The notes beneath the pieces are model-generated. The model saw only the letters and a list, made by a program, of their open reading frames with translations, searched no databases and was not told the origin of the DNA. The translations under genes were made by a program, and so were the position numbers. A stretch of DNA of 64,000 nt from positions 62,001 to 126,000 of the forward strand of contig CABUIY010000005.1 in NCBI GenBank assembly GCA_902491765.1, written 5' to 3'. Below, piece by piece: positions 1 to 6,941 of this stretch; the stretch's first letter is position 1; the number at the start of each line of letters is the position of its first letter. This DNA comes from an uncultured Collinsella sp. Lineage in GTDB: Bacteria; Actinomycetota; Coriobacteriia; Coriobacteriales; Coriobacteriaceae.

Positions 1-1
1 G

Positions 2-1012
2 GTCAACAACATGCTGCTCGGCAGCGATATCGCCGCAATGGACGACGCCGAGCTCGCTCGTCGCGCCGAGGACGTGCAGGTCTTTGCCAAGCTTACGCCC
101 GATCAAAAAGCGCGCGTCGTGTCCGTGCTGCGTGCAAACGGTCATGTGGTGGGCTACATGGGCGACGGCATCAACGACGCCTCGGCCATGAAGTCGTCCG
201 ACATCGGCATCTCGGTCGATACTGCGGTCGACGTGGCCAAGGAGTCGGCCGATATCATCTTGCTCGAGAAGGATTTGATGGTGCTCGAGGAGGGCATCAT
301 CGAGGGGCGCAAGACCTACGCCAACATGATCAAGTACATCAAGATGACCGCAAGCTCCAACTTCGGCAATATGTTCAGCGTGCTTGCCGCATCCGCCCTG
401 CTGCCGTTTTTGCCGATGATGAGCATCCAGCTGATCCTGCTCAACCTGATCTATGACTGCAGCTGCCTGGCGATTCCCTGGGACAACGTGGACGAGGAGT
501 TCCTGCGCGTGCCGCGTACCTGGGACGCTTCGAGTGTTGGCAGGTTCATGATCTGGATCGGGCCCACCAGCTCCATCTTCGACTTTATGACCTATATCTT
601 TATGTACTTCGTTTTCTGCCCCCTGTTCGTGAGCCATGGCGTGCTGTTCAACGACCTGGCGAGCGTCTACTCGGGCGCCGCGCTGGAGCAGATGCAGCTG
701 GCCTACATCGCGCTGTTCCAGGCTGGATGGTTCGTCGAGTCTATGTGGAGCCAGACGCTGGTCATCCACATGATCCGTACGCCTAAGTTGCCGTTTATCC
801 AGAGCCGTGCCTCGGCTCCGGTGATGCTGCTCACGATGACGGGCATCGCGCTGCTCACGCTGATCCCGTTTAGCCCGCTTGGCCCCACGCTGGGTCTGGG
901 CGCCCTGCCTGTCGAGTACTTCTTGTTCCTGATTCCGTGCATCTTGCTGTACATGGCGCTGGCGACAAGCCTTAAGAAGGCCTACGTCAAGCGCTACGGC
1001 GAGCTGCTGTAG
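2..1012 (+). CDS. mgtA: Magnesium-translocating P-type ATPase, C-terminal part (MgtA/MgtB type)
   Basis: This is the 3' part of a P-type ATPase that imports Mg2+ across the cytoplasmic membrane; its reading frame is open through the left edge of the window. The visible part holds the end of the P domain, with the hinge motif GDGINDASAMK and the MgtA-typical stretch SADIILLEKDLMVLEEGI, followed by about six membrane segments. The DKTGT phosphorylation site must lie upstream of the window. The first ATG at 11 is internal and is not a start. A 51-residue membrane protein follows after 30 bases and is probably co-transcribed. MgtA is the best match; other P2/P3 ATPases lack the LLEKDLMVLEEGI signature. 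Confidence 0.93.
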   Translation, partial: VNNMLLGSDIAAMDDAELARRAEDVQVFAKLTPDQKARVVSVLRANGHVVGYMGDGINDASAMKSSDIGISVDTAVDVAKESADIILLEKDLMVLEEGIIEGRKTYANMIKYIKMTASSNFGNMFSVLAASALLPFLPMMSIQLILLNLIYDCSCLAIPWDNVDEEFLRVPRTWDASSVGRFMIWIGPTSSIFDFMTYIFMYFVFCPLFVSHGVLFNDLASVYSGAALEQMQLAYIALFQAGWFVESMWSQTLVIHMIRTPKLPFIQSRASAPVMLLTMTGIALLTLIPFSPLGPTLGLGALPVEYFLFLIPCILLYMALATSLKKAYVKRYGELL

Positions 1013-1042
1013 TGGGGGATTGATGCAGAAAGGAGCGTTTGC

Positions 1043-1198
1043 ATGAACTGGACGCAGATTTGGATGGACTTGTTTGGCACCACGGAGTGGCTCGGCCTTA
1101 ACATGGGCTTTTGGGTGGCCAACGGCGTGGTGTTGGTGGTTGTCGTGATTATGAACGTTGTCTTTTGGAGCATGAAACCGCTGCCGAGGGATGAATAA
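1043..1198 (+). CDS. 51-residue single-span membrane protein downstream of mgtA
   Basis: A short open frame starts with ATG at 1043, eight bases after a good AGGAG ribosome-binding site (1031-1035), and ends with TAA at 1196. The protein begins MNWTQIWMDLFGTTEWLGL, has one strongly hydrophobic valine-rich segment (about residues 22-43) and ends with a short charged tail. It sits 30 bases behind mgtA and directly before a terminator, so it is the last gene of the mgtA transcript. It could be an accessory or regulatory subunit of the Mg2+ pump; this is inferred only from position. I do not recognise a named family. Confidence 0.75.
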   Translation: MNWTQIWMDLFGTTEWLGLNMGFWVANGVVLVVVVIMNVVFWSMKPLPRDE

Positions 1199-1200
1199 CA

Positions 1201-1240
1201 AGCGAGGGGGCCGCCTGCCGGGCGACCCCCTCGCTGTTTA
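1201..1240 (+). terminator. Terminator of the mgtA operon
   Basis: A 15-bp GC-rich stem (1201-1215 with 1221-1235, one mismatch) has a 5-base loop and is followed by TGTTTATAA. It lies three bases after the small membrane protein's stop codon. Confidence 0.8.
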
Positions 1241-1255
1241 TAAGCACCAGTAAAT

Positions 1256-1437
1256 CGAAGGTGAATGGTTTCCCGAGAAGTGAACGACCTAATTTGGACC
1301 CCTGAAGCACCCACGTTTTTCGACGCTAAAACCGCAGGATTTGAGTGATAAAACCGCAGGAATTGGCCTTCCCAAAGTGTCGATGCGTCGAGGGTCCGAT
1401 TTCACCCGTTCACTTCGCGGAAAAGCATTCACCTTCG
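1256..1437. repeat. Long imperfect palindrome (about 180 bp), MITE-like or structured RNA
   Basis: The 31 bases at 1256-1286 match the reverse complement of 1407-1437 with four or five mismatches. Weaker pairing continues inwards to about 1310 and 1384, so most of the segment can fold on itself. Near the centre a direct repeat, AAAACCGCAGGA, occurs at about 1329 and 1351. No protein-coding frame with a ribosome-binding site is visible. It may be a non-autonomous mobile palindrome or a folded RNA. Confidence 0.65.
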
Positions 1438-1486
1438 TTGCGTAAGGCGACGGATGGAAGGGTGATTATCGTCAAGCAGCTACCTC

Positions 1487-1516
1487 TGCCTTGTGAATCA
1501 TCTGAAGCACAAGGCA
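1487..1516. repeat. Short perfect hairpin
   Basis: TGCCTTGTG (1487-1495) is the exact reverse complement of CACAAGGCA (1508-1516), with a 12-base loop. It lies between the long palindrome and the next small palindromic element, upstream of dus. Its function is unknown. Confidence 0.5.
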
Positions 1517-1522
1517 TAATGC

Positions 1523-1553
1523 ATGTAACAAGGGGGCGGTTCCTTTGTCACAT
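1523..1553. repeat. Eroded copy of the GACAAAGG palindromic element
   Basis: ATGTAACAAGGG pairs imperfectly with CCTTTGTCACAT at the other end. The right arm is identical to that of the better copy at 35896-35930. It ends 23 bases before the dus start codon. Confidence 0.55.
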
Positions 1554-1576
1554 CCGTTGATATGAGAGAAGAGTAG

Positions 1577-2530
1577 ATGATTCTTTCGCTTGCCCCTATG
1601 GAGGGGATTACCGGGCATGTGTTCCGTCGCGTGCATGCGGAGTGCTTCGGTGCGCTCGATTGCTATTACACGCCGTTTTTGCCGCCGCCGCGGGTGGGAA
1701 ACCGCTTTGGCGGCAAGGCGTTTAAGGAGATCGATCCTGCCAATAACCAGGGGCTCAACGTGGTGCCTCAGTTGATGTCCAAGAACGCGGACGAGTTTGT
1801 GTGGGCGGCACAGGTGCTCGCCGACATGGGCTATCGCGAGGTCAATCTCAACTTGGGTTGTCCCTCGGGGACGGTTGTCGCCAAGGGCAAGGGCTCGGGC
1901 TTTTTGCGCCACTTGGACGAGCTCGAAGTGTTCTTGAGCGATGTGTGCGAACGTTCGCCGTTGCCGGTGTCGGTAAAAACCAGGCTGGGGCTGGAGAGTG
2001 ACGACGAATACGAGCGCGTGCTTGACCTGTACTGTCGCATGCCGCTGGCAGAGCTAATCGTGCATCCGCGCGTGCAAAAGGATCGTTACACGGGCTCGCC
2101 GCGCAAAGCGTTTTACGGCGAGACGCTGGAGCGCGCGCCGTTCCCGGTGGCATACAACGGCGACATCTTTGATCTTGAGGACGTGGACGCGCTGGTGGAG
2201 GCCTATCCCGGTACACGCCATGTGATGCTGGGGCGTGGCTTGCTTGCGAACCCCGCGCTGGCTCGCATGGTCAAGGGCGGCCCTGCTGCAACGGCTGCTG
2301 AGCTGCAGCGCTTCCACGACACGCTGTTTGCGGCATATGCAGAAGAGATTGGCGGCAACGCGGTCTTTCGCATGAAGGAGTGGTGGTTCTACGCCAAATG
2401 CGCCTTCGCTGACCCCGCTACCGTTCACAAGCTCGTACGTAAGACCAAAAAGGTTGACGAATACCGCGCCGCCGTCGAGCGCGTCTTTCGCGAGCAGCCA
2501 CTCGCACCCATAGCCCGCTTCCACGGCTAG
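1577..2530 (+). CDS. dus: tRNA-dihydrouridine synthase (Dus family, DusC-like)
   Basis: This FMN- and NADPH-dependent enzyme reduces specific uridines of tRNA to dihydrouridine. The 317-residue protein opens with the family motif LAPMEGITG. It carries NLGCPSGTVVAKGKGSG (about residues 93-109), where the cysteine is the catalytic acid, and a phosphate-binding region with VHPRVQKDRYTG and HVMLGRGLLANP. The size is normal for a DusC-like member. Upstream lies a 380-bp structured gap, and a palindromic element begins eight bases after the stop. Which uridine is modified cannot be told from the sequence. Confidence 0.93.
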   Translation: MILSLAPMEGITGHVFRRVHAECFGALDCYYTPFLPPPRVGNRFGGKAFKEIDPANNQGLNVVPQLMSKNADEFVWAAQVLADMGYREVNLNLGCPSGTVVAKGKGSGFLRHLDELEVFLSDVCERSPLPVSVKTRLGLESDDEYERVLDLYCRMPLAELIVHPRVQKDRYTGSPRKAFYGETLERAPFPVAYNGDIFDLEDVDALVEAYPGTRHVMLGRGLLANPALARMVKGGPAATAAELQRFHDTLFAAYAEEIGGNAVFRMKEWWFYAKCAFADPATVHKLVRKTKKVDEYRAAVERVFREQPLAPIARFHG

Positions 2531-2537
2531 TTGGTCG

Positions 2538-2581
2538 TTGGGGACGTTCTTTAACGACTAGTCATTTAAGAACGTCCCCAA
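2538..2581. repeat. Palindromic element, TTGGGGACGTTCTT family, copy 1
   Basis: A 14-bp perfect inverted repeat (TTGGGGACGTTCTT at 2538-2551 with its complement at 2568-2581) has a 16-base loop containing CGACTAGTCAT. A second copy with the same loop core lies at 25146-25203. Between the convergent dus and glutaredoxin genes it could also end transcription. Confidence 0.75.
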
Positions 2582-2594
2582 TGGCTGTGTTGCA

Positions 2595-2840
2595 CTAGAG
2601 CAGGTTCTCCTGTGCCCATGCGATGATGTCGCTCGATTCGTAGAGTGGTTTGCCGTCGATGAACAGGCAGGGAACCTGGCGTTTTCCGCCGACGGCGATA
2701 AGTGTCTGTTCGGCATCGGAATCGGTCGAGATATTGCGCTCGGGAATGGTCACGCCGTTATCGGCAAGGAAACGCTTGACCTTTATGCAATACGGGCAGC
2801 CGGTCATAACGTAGAGCACGAGCTCGTGATTAGTAGCCAT
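2595..2840 (-). CDS. Glutaredoxin
   Basis: An 81-residue glutaredoxin-fold thiol oxidoreductase of the cytoplasm. It has the redox motif CPYC (residues 15-18), the cis-proline segment QVPCLFIDG, and a C-terminal helix IIAWAQENLL. The length is typical of class I glutaredoxins. The start is ATG at 2840 behind a GGAG site. It converges on dus and is separated from the upstream XRE regulator by 53 bases on the same strand. It probably uses glutathione or another low-molecular-weight thiol; the partner is not known. Confidence 0.9.
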   Translation of the reverse strand: MATNHELVLYVMTGCPYCIKVKRFLADNGVTIPERNISTDSDAEQTLIAVGGKRQVPCLFIDGKPLYESSDIIAWAQENLL

Positions 2841-2893
2841 AGGGTCTCCAATCGGTTTGAGGTTTCGATTGAGATACCCAAAGCCGTCGCGGT

Positions 2894-3721
2894 CTATGCG
2901 CGAGTTGGCGACGACTCGATGGCCTGAACCAAAAACGCCGTGGCCCCGGTGCCGCAGGGCTTGTCGTAGTAGTCAACAAAGCGCTGGTCGGCAAGGTAGC
3001 CGTGGGCGAGCCCCAGGTACGCCTCGTCTTGAGGCTCGCGTCCCCAGTTGAGGCTAATCCAACGACGATGCATCGCGACAAGTTTTTGGGCCTCGATGCT
3101 CTTTGGGTCGCCGTCGCTCATGGCAATCGAGAGCTGACCCAGAATAGCGCGTTCAAGTTCTTTCATGTCGTTCCATGTCTGAGAATCCATGTCCAGTAAC
3201 GTTTCGTTTGCCGCATCGATAGCCTCATCGCCGTAGCGCGCCCGCGCTTCGGCGCCGTAGCGCTCCTCGTTTTCCTGCACGGCGCGCCAGCGTTCCAGTT
3301 GCGGCAGGACGGCGCCCATGAGCGAGACGGCTTCGTCGAGCGACATGCCGGTGTTTTGCGCCAGCCGCGGGGCACAGTCCTCGATCATTGCCTCCATGGT
3401 GGTGTCGTAGGTGTACTGGCCGTGGTCGTAGCACCACTTGCAGTAATGATCGGTCGCGGTGCCCGTGGCATCGGTGCCGCAGTCGTCGGGCGTGAGTATC
3501 ATGCCGCAGCTCTGGCAATAGTGCTCAGGCATTTCGAGCAGGTGGGACAGCGGTTCTCCGGTTACGGCGGCGATGAGCTTCATCATGTCGATGCCCGGTG
3601 TGACCTCGCCGCGCTCCCACCGGCTGATGGCCTGGCGTGTGACGAAGAGCTTAGCGGCAAGCTGCTCTTGGGTAAGGTGATGGGCGCGACGGACAGCAAT
3701 GAGCTTTTCTGCAAAGGCCAT
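2894..3721 (-). CDS. XRE-family regulator with zinc ribbon and TipAS-like ligand domain
   Basis: The 275-residue protein has three parts. Residues 5-60 form an XRE helix-turn-helix (LTQEQLAAKLFVTRQAISRWERG). Residues 67-95 form a CxxC...CxxC zinc ribbon (CQSCG, CKWC). The rest is a helical domain resembling the TipAS drug-binding domain, with the YGDEAIDAANETLLDMD-type region. TipAS domains bind antibiotics in MerR-type TipAL; here the domain is joined to a different DNA-binding module. An AAGGAG site precedes ATG 3721. The gene is divergent from trmO. It may sense a small toxic compound, but the target and ligand are inferred only. Confidence 0.75.
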   Translation of the reverse strand: MAFAEKLIAVRRAHHLTQEQLAAKLFVTRQAISRWERGEVTPGIDMMKLIAAVTGEPLSHLLEMPEHYCQSCGMILTPDDCGTDATGTATDHYCKWCYDHGQYTYDTTMEAMIEDCAPRLAQNTGMSLDEAVSLMGAVLPQLERWRAVQENEERYGAEARARYGDEAIDAANETLLDMDSQTWNDMKELERAILGQLSIAMSDGDPKSIEAQKLVAMHRRWISLNWGREPQDEAYLGLAHGYLADQRFVDYYDKPCGTGATAFLVQAIESSPTRA

Positions 3722-3849
3722 AGCGGCTCCTTTCTGCTGGTTGATGGCTTAAGCATACGCGGCGGCAGGCGCCCTTCCAAGCAACCGTTGGTTGCACGAC
3801 GGGGGACCGCGGCGAAGAATTGCGCGCAGCGCCCCACGCCTCCATGCCG

Positions 3850-3863
3850 TACAATGACCGGCA
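3850..3863 (+). promoter_or_regulatory. -10 box placed for a leaderless trmO transcript
   Basis: TACAAT (3850-3855) lies seven bases before ATG 3863, so transcription would be expected to begin at or next to the start codon. No Shine-Dalgarno sequence precedes that ATG. No convincing -35 box at the usual distance was found. Confidence 0.5.
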
Positions 3864-4600
3864 TGGAACCTATCGCACGCATACATACCGACCTGCCGCA
3901 GAAGTTCGGCATTCCGCGCAACAGCTTTTTGGCGCCCCATCTGCAGGGACGAATCTTTTTTGAGCCGGAATTTGCCTCCAATGCAGCGGTTGAGGGCCTG
4001 GACTCCTTCTCTCACCTGTGGCTGCTGTGGCGCTTCGAAAACGGAACGCCCGGCGGCACGGCTAAGGATATTGCCGTCGACGCTAAAACGCAGGACAGGT
4101 CCGGCACCAACGCAAAATGGTCGAAAACCGTGCGCCCGCCGCGTCTGGGCGGAGCCGAACGTGTGGGAGTGTTTGCCACGCGCAGTCCGTTTCGCCCTAA
4201 TCCCATCGGGCTCACCTGCGTCAAGCTTGATCGTGTCGAGCTCACCGACGATGGCCCCATCATCCATGTGTTGGGGGCCGACCTGCGCGACGGTACGCCC
4301 ATCTACGACATCAAGCCCTACATTCCGTTTGCGGACTGCCACCCGGATGCGACCGGAGGCTGGATCGAGGATGCTCCGTGGCAAGAGCTCGATGTTGAGT
4401 TTCCGCAAGCACTGCAGGATATGGTCCCGCCCGCAAAGCTCCTCGGCTTGGTCGAGGTCCTTCGCCAAGACCCGCGCCGCGCGGGCAGCAAGCACGAGCC
4501 ACACCGCGTCTATCATCTGGCTTACGCCGGGCTCGACATATCGTTTACGGTCGATGAAACCCAGCTAACCGTAGTTGCCGTCAACGACGCGCAAGACTAA
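3863..4600 (+). CDS. trmO: tRNA N6-threonylcarbamoyladenosine-37 N6-methyltransferase (TrmO)
   Basis: TrmO methylates the t6A37 base of certain tRNAs using S-adenosylmethionine. The 245-residue protein opens with the family's beta-barrel motif (IARIHTDLPQKFGIPRNSF). It contains HLWLLWRF and the hallmark FATRSPFRPNPIGLTCVKL, followed by DIKPYIPFAD. A smaller C-terminal domain completes the typical two-domain form. The start was placed at 3863 because homologues begin close to this motif; ATG 3854 is a possible alternative and overlaps the -10 box. It is divergent from the XRE regulator. Confidence 0.9.
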   Translation: MEPIARIHTDLPQKFGIPRNSFLAPHLQGRIFFEPEFASNAAVEGLDSFSHLWLLWRFENGTPGGTAKDIAVDAKTQDRSGTNAKWSKTVRPPRLGGAERVGVFATRSPFRPNPIGLTCVKLDRVELTDDGPIIHVLGADLRDGTPIYDIKPYIPFADCHPDATGGWIEDAPWQELDVEFPQALQDMVPPAKLLGLVEVLRQDPRRAGSKHEPHRVYHLAYAGLDISFTVDETQLTVVAVNDAQD

Positions 4601-4712
4601 CCAGCCATTCGTCCGCACCCGTCAAATTAAGCGCCAAACCCCGCGCCAAAACCGCCCACGCTGGTGGACAATAACGCCTACCAAAACAATCACCTTTGCA
4701 CGGGAGTCCAGC

Positions 4713-5927
4713 ATGAAATACGACTTCACTTCAATCATCGACCGCCACGGCATGGACGCCATCGCCGTTGACTCTTGGGGTGAGATCCCCGGTATGGCCC
4801 CGAACGCACCCGACGAGGGCTTCGACCGCATTCCCATGTGGGTGGCCGACATGAACTTTGCCACGGTGCCCACGGTCCAGGAACACATCATTCAGCGCGC
4901 CCAGCACCCCATGTTTGGCTATTTCAATCCGCGCTCCGAGTATTTCGACCGCATCATCGAATGGCAGAGCCGCCGCAATGGCGTCGAGGGCCTGCGCCCT
5001 GAACATATCGGTTACGAAAACGGCGTGCTGGGCGGTGTCGTGTCGACGCTGCGCGCGTATGTCCAGCCGGGCGATGCGGTGCTGGTCCACAGCCCCACCT
5101 ACATCGGCTTTACCAAGTCCATTGAGGCCGCGGGCTATCGTATTGTCCATAGCCCGCTTAAGCTCGACGATCAGGGCGTGTGGCGCATGGACTTTGAGGA
5201 CATGGAGTGCAAACTCGCCCAAAACCACATCCATGCCGCGGTGTTCTGCTCGCCGCACAATCCCTGCGGCCGCGTATGGGAGCGCGACGAAATCGAGCGC
5301 GCCATGGACATCTATCGCCAGCACGATTGCGTGGTGATTTCGGACGAGATTTGGTCCGATATCATCCTGCCGGGGCACAAGCACATCCCGACGCAGTCGG
5401 TGAGCGAGGATGCCCGCATGCGCACGGTTGCCCTCTATGCGCCGAGCAAGACGTTTAACCTGGCGGGCCTTGTCGGCAGCTACCACATTGTCTACAACGA
5501 GACGCTGCGTGACCGCATCTGCGCCGTGTCCAACAAGACCCACTACAACGAGATGAATGTCCTCTCCATGCATGCGCTTATCGGTGCCTACCAGCCGCAG
5601 GGCTACGAGTGGGTGGACGAGCTCAACCAGGTGCTTGCCGGCAATATCGAGTACTTCTGCGATTACGTGGACGGGCATTTTGAGGGCGTGTCCTATTCGC
5701 GTCCGCAGGGCACGTACATGGTGTTTCTGGACTGCACCGAGTGGTGTCGCGAGCATGGCCGCGATATTCAGTGGCTGCTCGACGAGGGGGCGCGCGTGGG
5801 CGTGGGATATCAGGACGGCCGCCCGTTCCACGGGCCCTGCCACATTCGCGTGAATCTGGCGCTGCCGCTTTCGCGCGTAAAGGAAGCGCGCGACCGCCTG
5901 GACCGCTACGTTTTTAATGCACGGTAA
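4713..5927 (+). CDS. MalY/PatB-type pyridoxal-phosphate C-S lyase (cystathionine beta-lyase)
   Basis: A 404-residue fold-type I PLP enzyme that cleaves cystathionine or cysteine conjugates to release a thiol, pyruvate and ammonia. The N-terminus (FDRIPMWVADMNFATVPTV) is characteristic of MalY/PatB. CSPHNPCGRVW and VISDEIWSDI bind the cofactor, and the lysine in YAPSKTFNLAGL forms the Schiff base. ATG 4713 follows GGGAG; the frame is open further upstream but has no ribosome-binding site there. A likely -10 (GACAAT, about 4666) lies upstream. Methionine biosynthesis or sulfur salvage is the likely role; MalY-like regulatory moonlighting cannot be excluded. Confidence 0.88.
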   Translation: MKYDFTSIIDRHGMDAIAVDSWGEIPGMAPNAPDEGFDRIPMWVADMNFATVPTVQEHIIQRAQHPMFGYFNPRSEYFDRIIEWQSRRNGVEGLRPEHIGYENGVLGGVVSTLRAYVQPGDAVLVHSPTYIGFTKSIEAAGYRIVHSPLKLDDQGVWRMDFEDMECKLAQNHIHAAVFCSPHNPCGRVWERDEIERAMDIYRQHDCVVISDEIWSDIILPGHKHIPTQSVSEDARMRTVALYAPSKTFNLAGLVGSYHIVYNETLRDRICAVSNKTHYNEMNVLSMHALIGAYQPQGYEWVDELNQVLAGNIEYFCDYVDGHFEGVSYSRPQGTYMVFLDCTEWCREHGRDIQWLLDEGARVGVGYQDGRPFHGPCHIRVNLALPLSRVKEARDRLDRYVFNAR

Positions 5928-5937
5928 GCGTGCGCTG

Positions 5938-5979
5938 CATGCGGGGTCTTCTGCCAAGTCGGCCGGAAGGCCCCGCATG
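5938..5979 (+). terminator. Candidate terminator after the C-S lyase
   Basis: CATGCGGGGTCTT (5938-5950) pairs with AAGGCCCCGCATG (5967-5979) with one G-T pair. The downstream sequence is only weakly T-rich, so termination is uncertain. Confidence 0.45.
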
Positions 5980-6071
5980 GTAAAACGTCTGTAACCATTG
6001 GGTACTCGTGTGGTTTTGTTTGCTATTATCTTTAACCATTTCAGTCTGTAAACAGGATCGTCTGGAGTTCG

Positions 6072-6941
6072 ATGAAAAGACCCCGTCGCTCGGCTGCCAT
6101 TTCGTTGTTTGTCGCGCTTGCGGTGGCGAGCGCCTTTGTCATAGCGATGGCCGGCTGTTCCGGGCACAATGACGAAGCCTCGACGCCAGCATCAAAAGCC
6201 CCGGACGCCTCGCAGGCCAAAGACGACAACCTTAAGACGCTCAACGTCGGCAGTGACCTCTATCCACCGTTTGTGTATACCGACGAGTACGGCGATATCG
6301 TTGGCCTGGATGTCGAGATATTAACCGAGGCTTTGGCCCGCATTGGTTATAAGCCAAAATACCAGCTGATCGACTGGGAAAAGAAGAAAGAGCTGCTGGC
6401 GAGCGGCGAACTCGATTGCGTCATGGGCAGCTTTAGCATGACGGGTCGCGAAAACGAATATCGTTGGGCCGGCCCGTACCTTGCGAGCCGCCAGGTGGTC
6501 GCGGTCGATCCCCAGAGCGATATCTACACGCTTGCCGATCTTGAGGATAAGATCGTGGCGGTTCAGTCCACCACCAAGCCCGAGGGCATTTTGCTCAATC
6601 GCACAAATGAAAACGTTCCGCAGATCAAGGAGCTCTACAGCTTTTCGGACGGTTCATATCTGAACCCGGCGCTCGTCGAGGGCCTGGTCGACGCTGTCGC
6701 CGCGCATGAGTCTTTGCTGCTCACCTACGAAAAAGACTATGGCGTAACGTATCGAATTTTGGATGAGCCGCTGCTAAAGGTTGGTTTGGGCACCGCTTTC
6801 GATATCAACGATACGCGCGGCATCGACGTCAAGCTCACTCATGCCTACCAAGAAATGCTTGCCGATGGCACCATGGAACGCCTGGTGTCAAAGTACTTTG
6901 ATGACCCTTCGCCATTTTTGAATATGGAGGGCCTGTCATGA
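6072..6941 (+). CDS. Family-3 solute-binding lipoprotein coupled to a histidine kinase
   Basis: A 289-residue binding protein of the amino-acid type (SBP family 3). A signal peptide ends in the lipobox MAGC (Cys about residue 29), so the protein is anchored to the outer face of the membrane. The mature part shows the family's N-terminal strand LNVGSDLYPPFVYTDEYGDIVGLDVEIL and the segments DCVMGSFSMTGREN and IVAVQSTTKPEGILL. No ABC permease or ATPase lies nearby. Instead its stop overlaps the start of a hybrid kinase by 4 bases (ATGA), so it probably presents a ligand to that sensor rather than to a transporter. The ligand is unknown; an amino acid or a related compound is likely. Confidence 0.85.
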   Translation: MKRPRRSAAISLFVALAVASAFVIAMAGCSGHNDEASTPASKAPDASQAKDDNLKTLNVGSDLYPPFVYTDEYGDIVGLDVEILTEALARIGYKPKYQLIDWEKKKELLASGELDCVMGSFSMTGRENEYRWAGPYLASRQVVAVDPQSDIYTLADLEDKIVAVQSTTKPEGILLNRTNENVPQIKELYSFSDGSYLNPALVEGLVDAVAAHESLLLTYEKDYGVTYRILDEPLLKVGLGTAFDINDTRGIDVKLTHAYQEMLADGTMERLVSKYFDDPSPFLNMEGLS

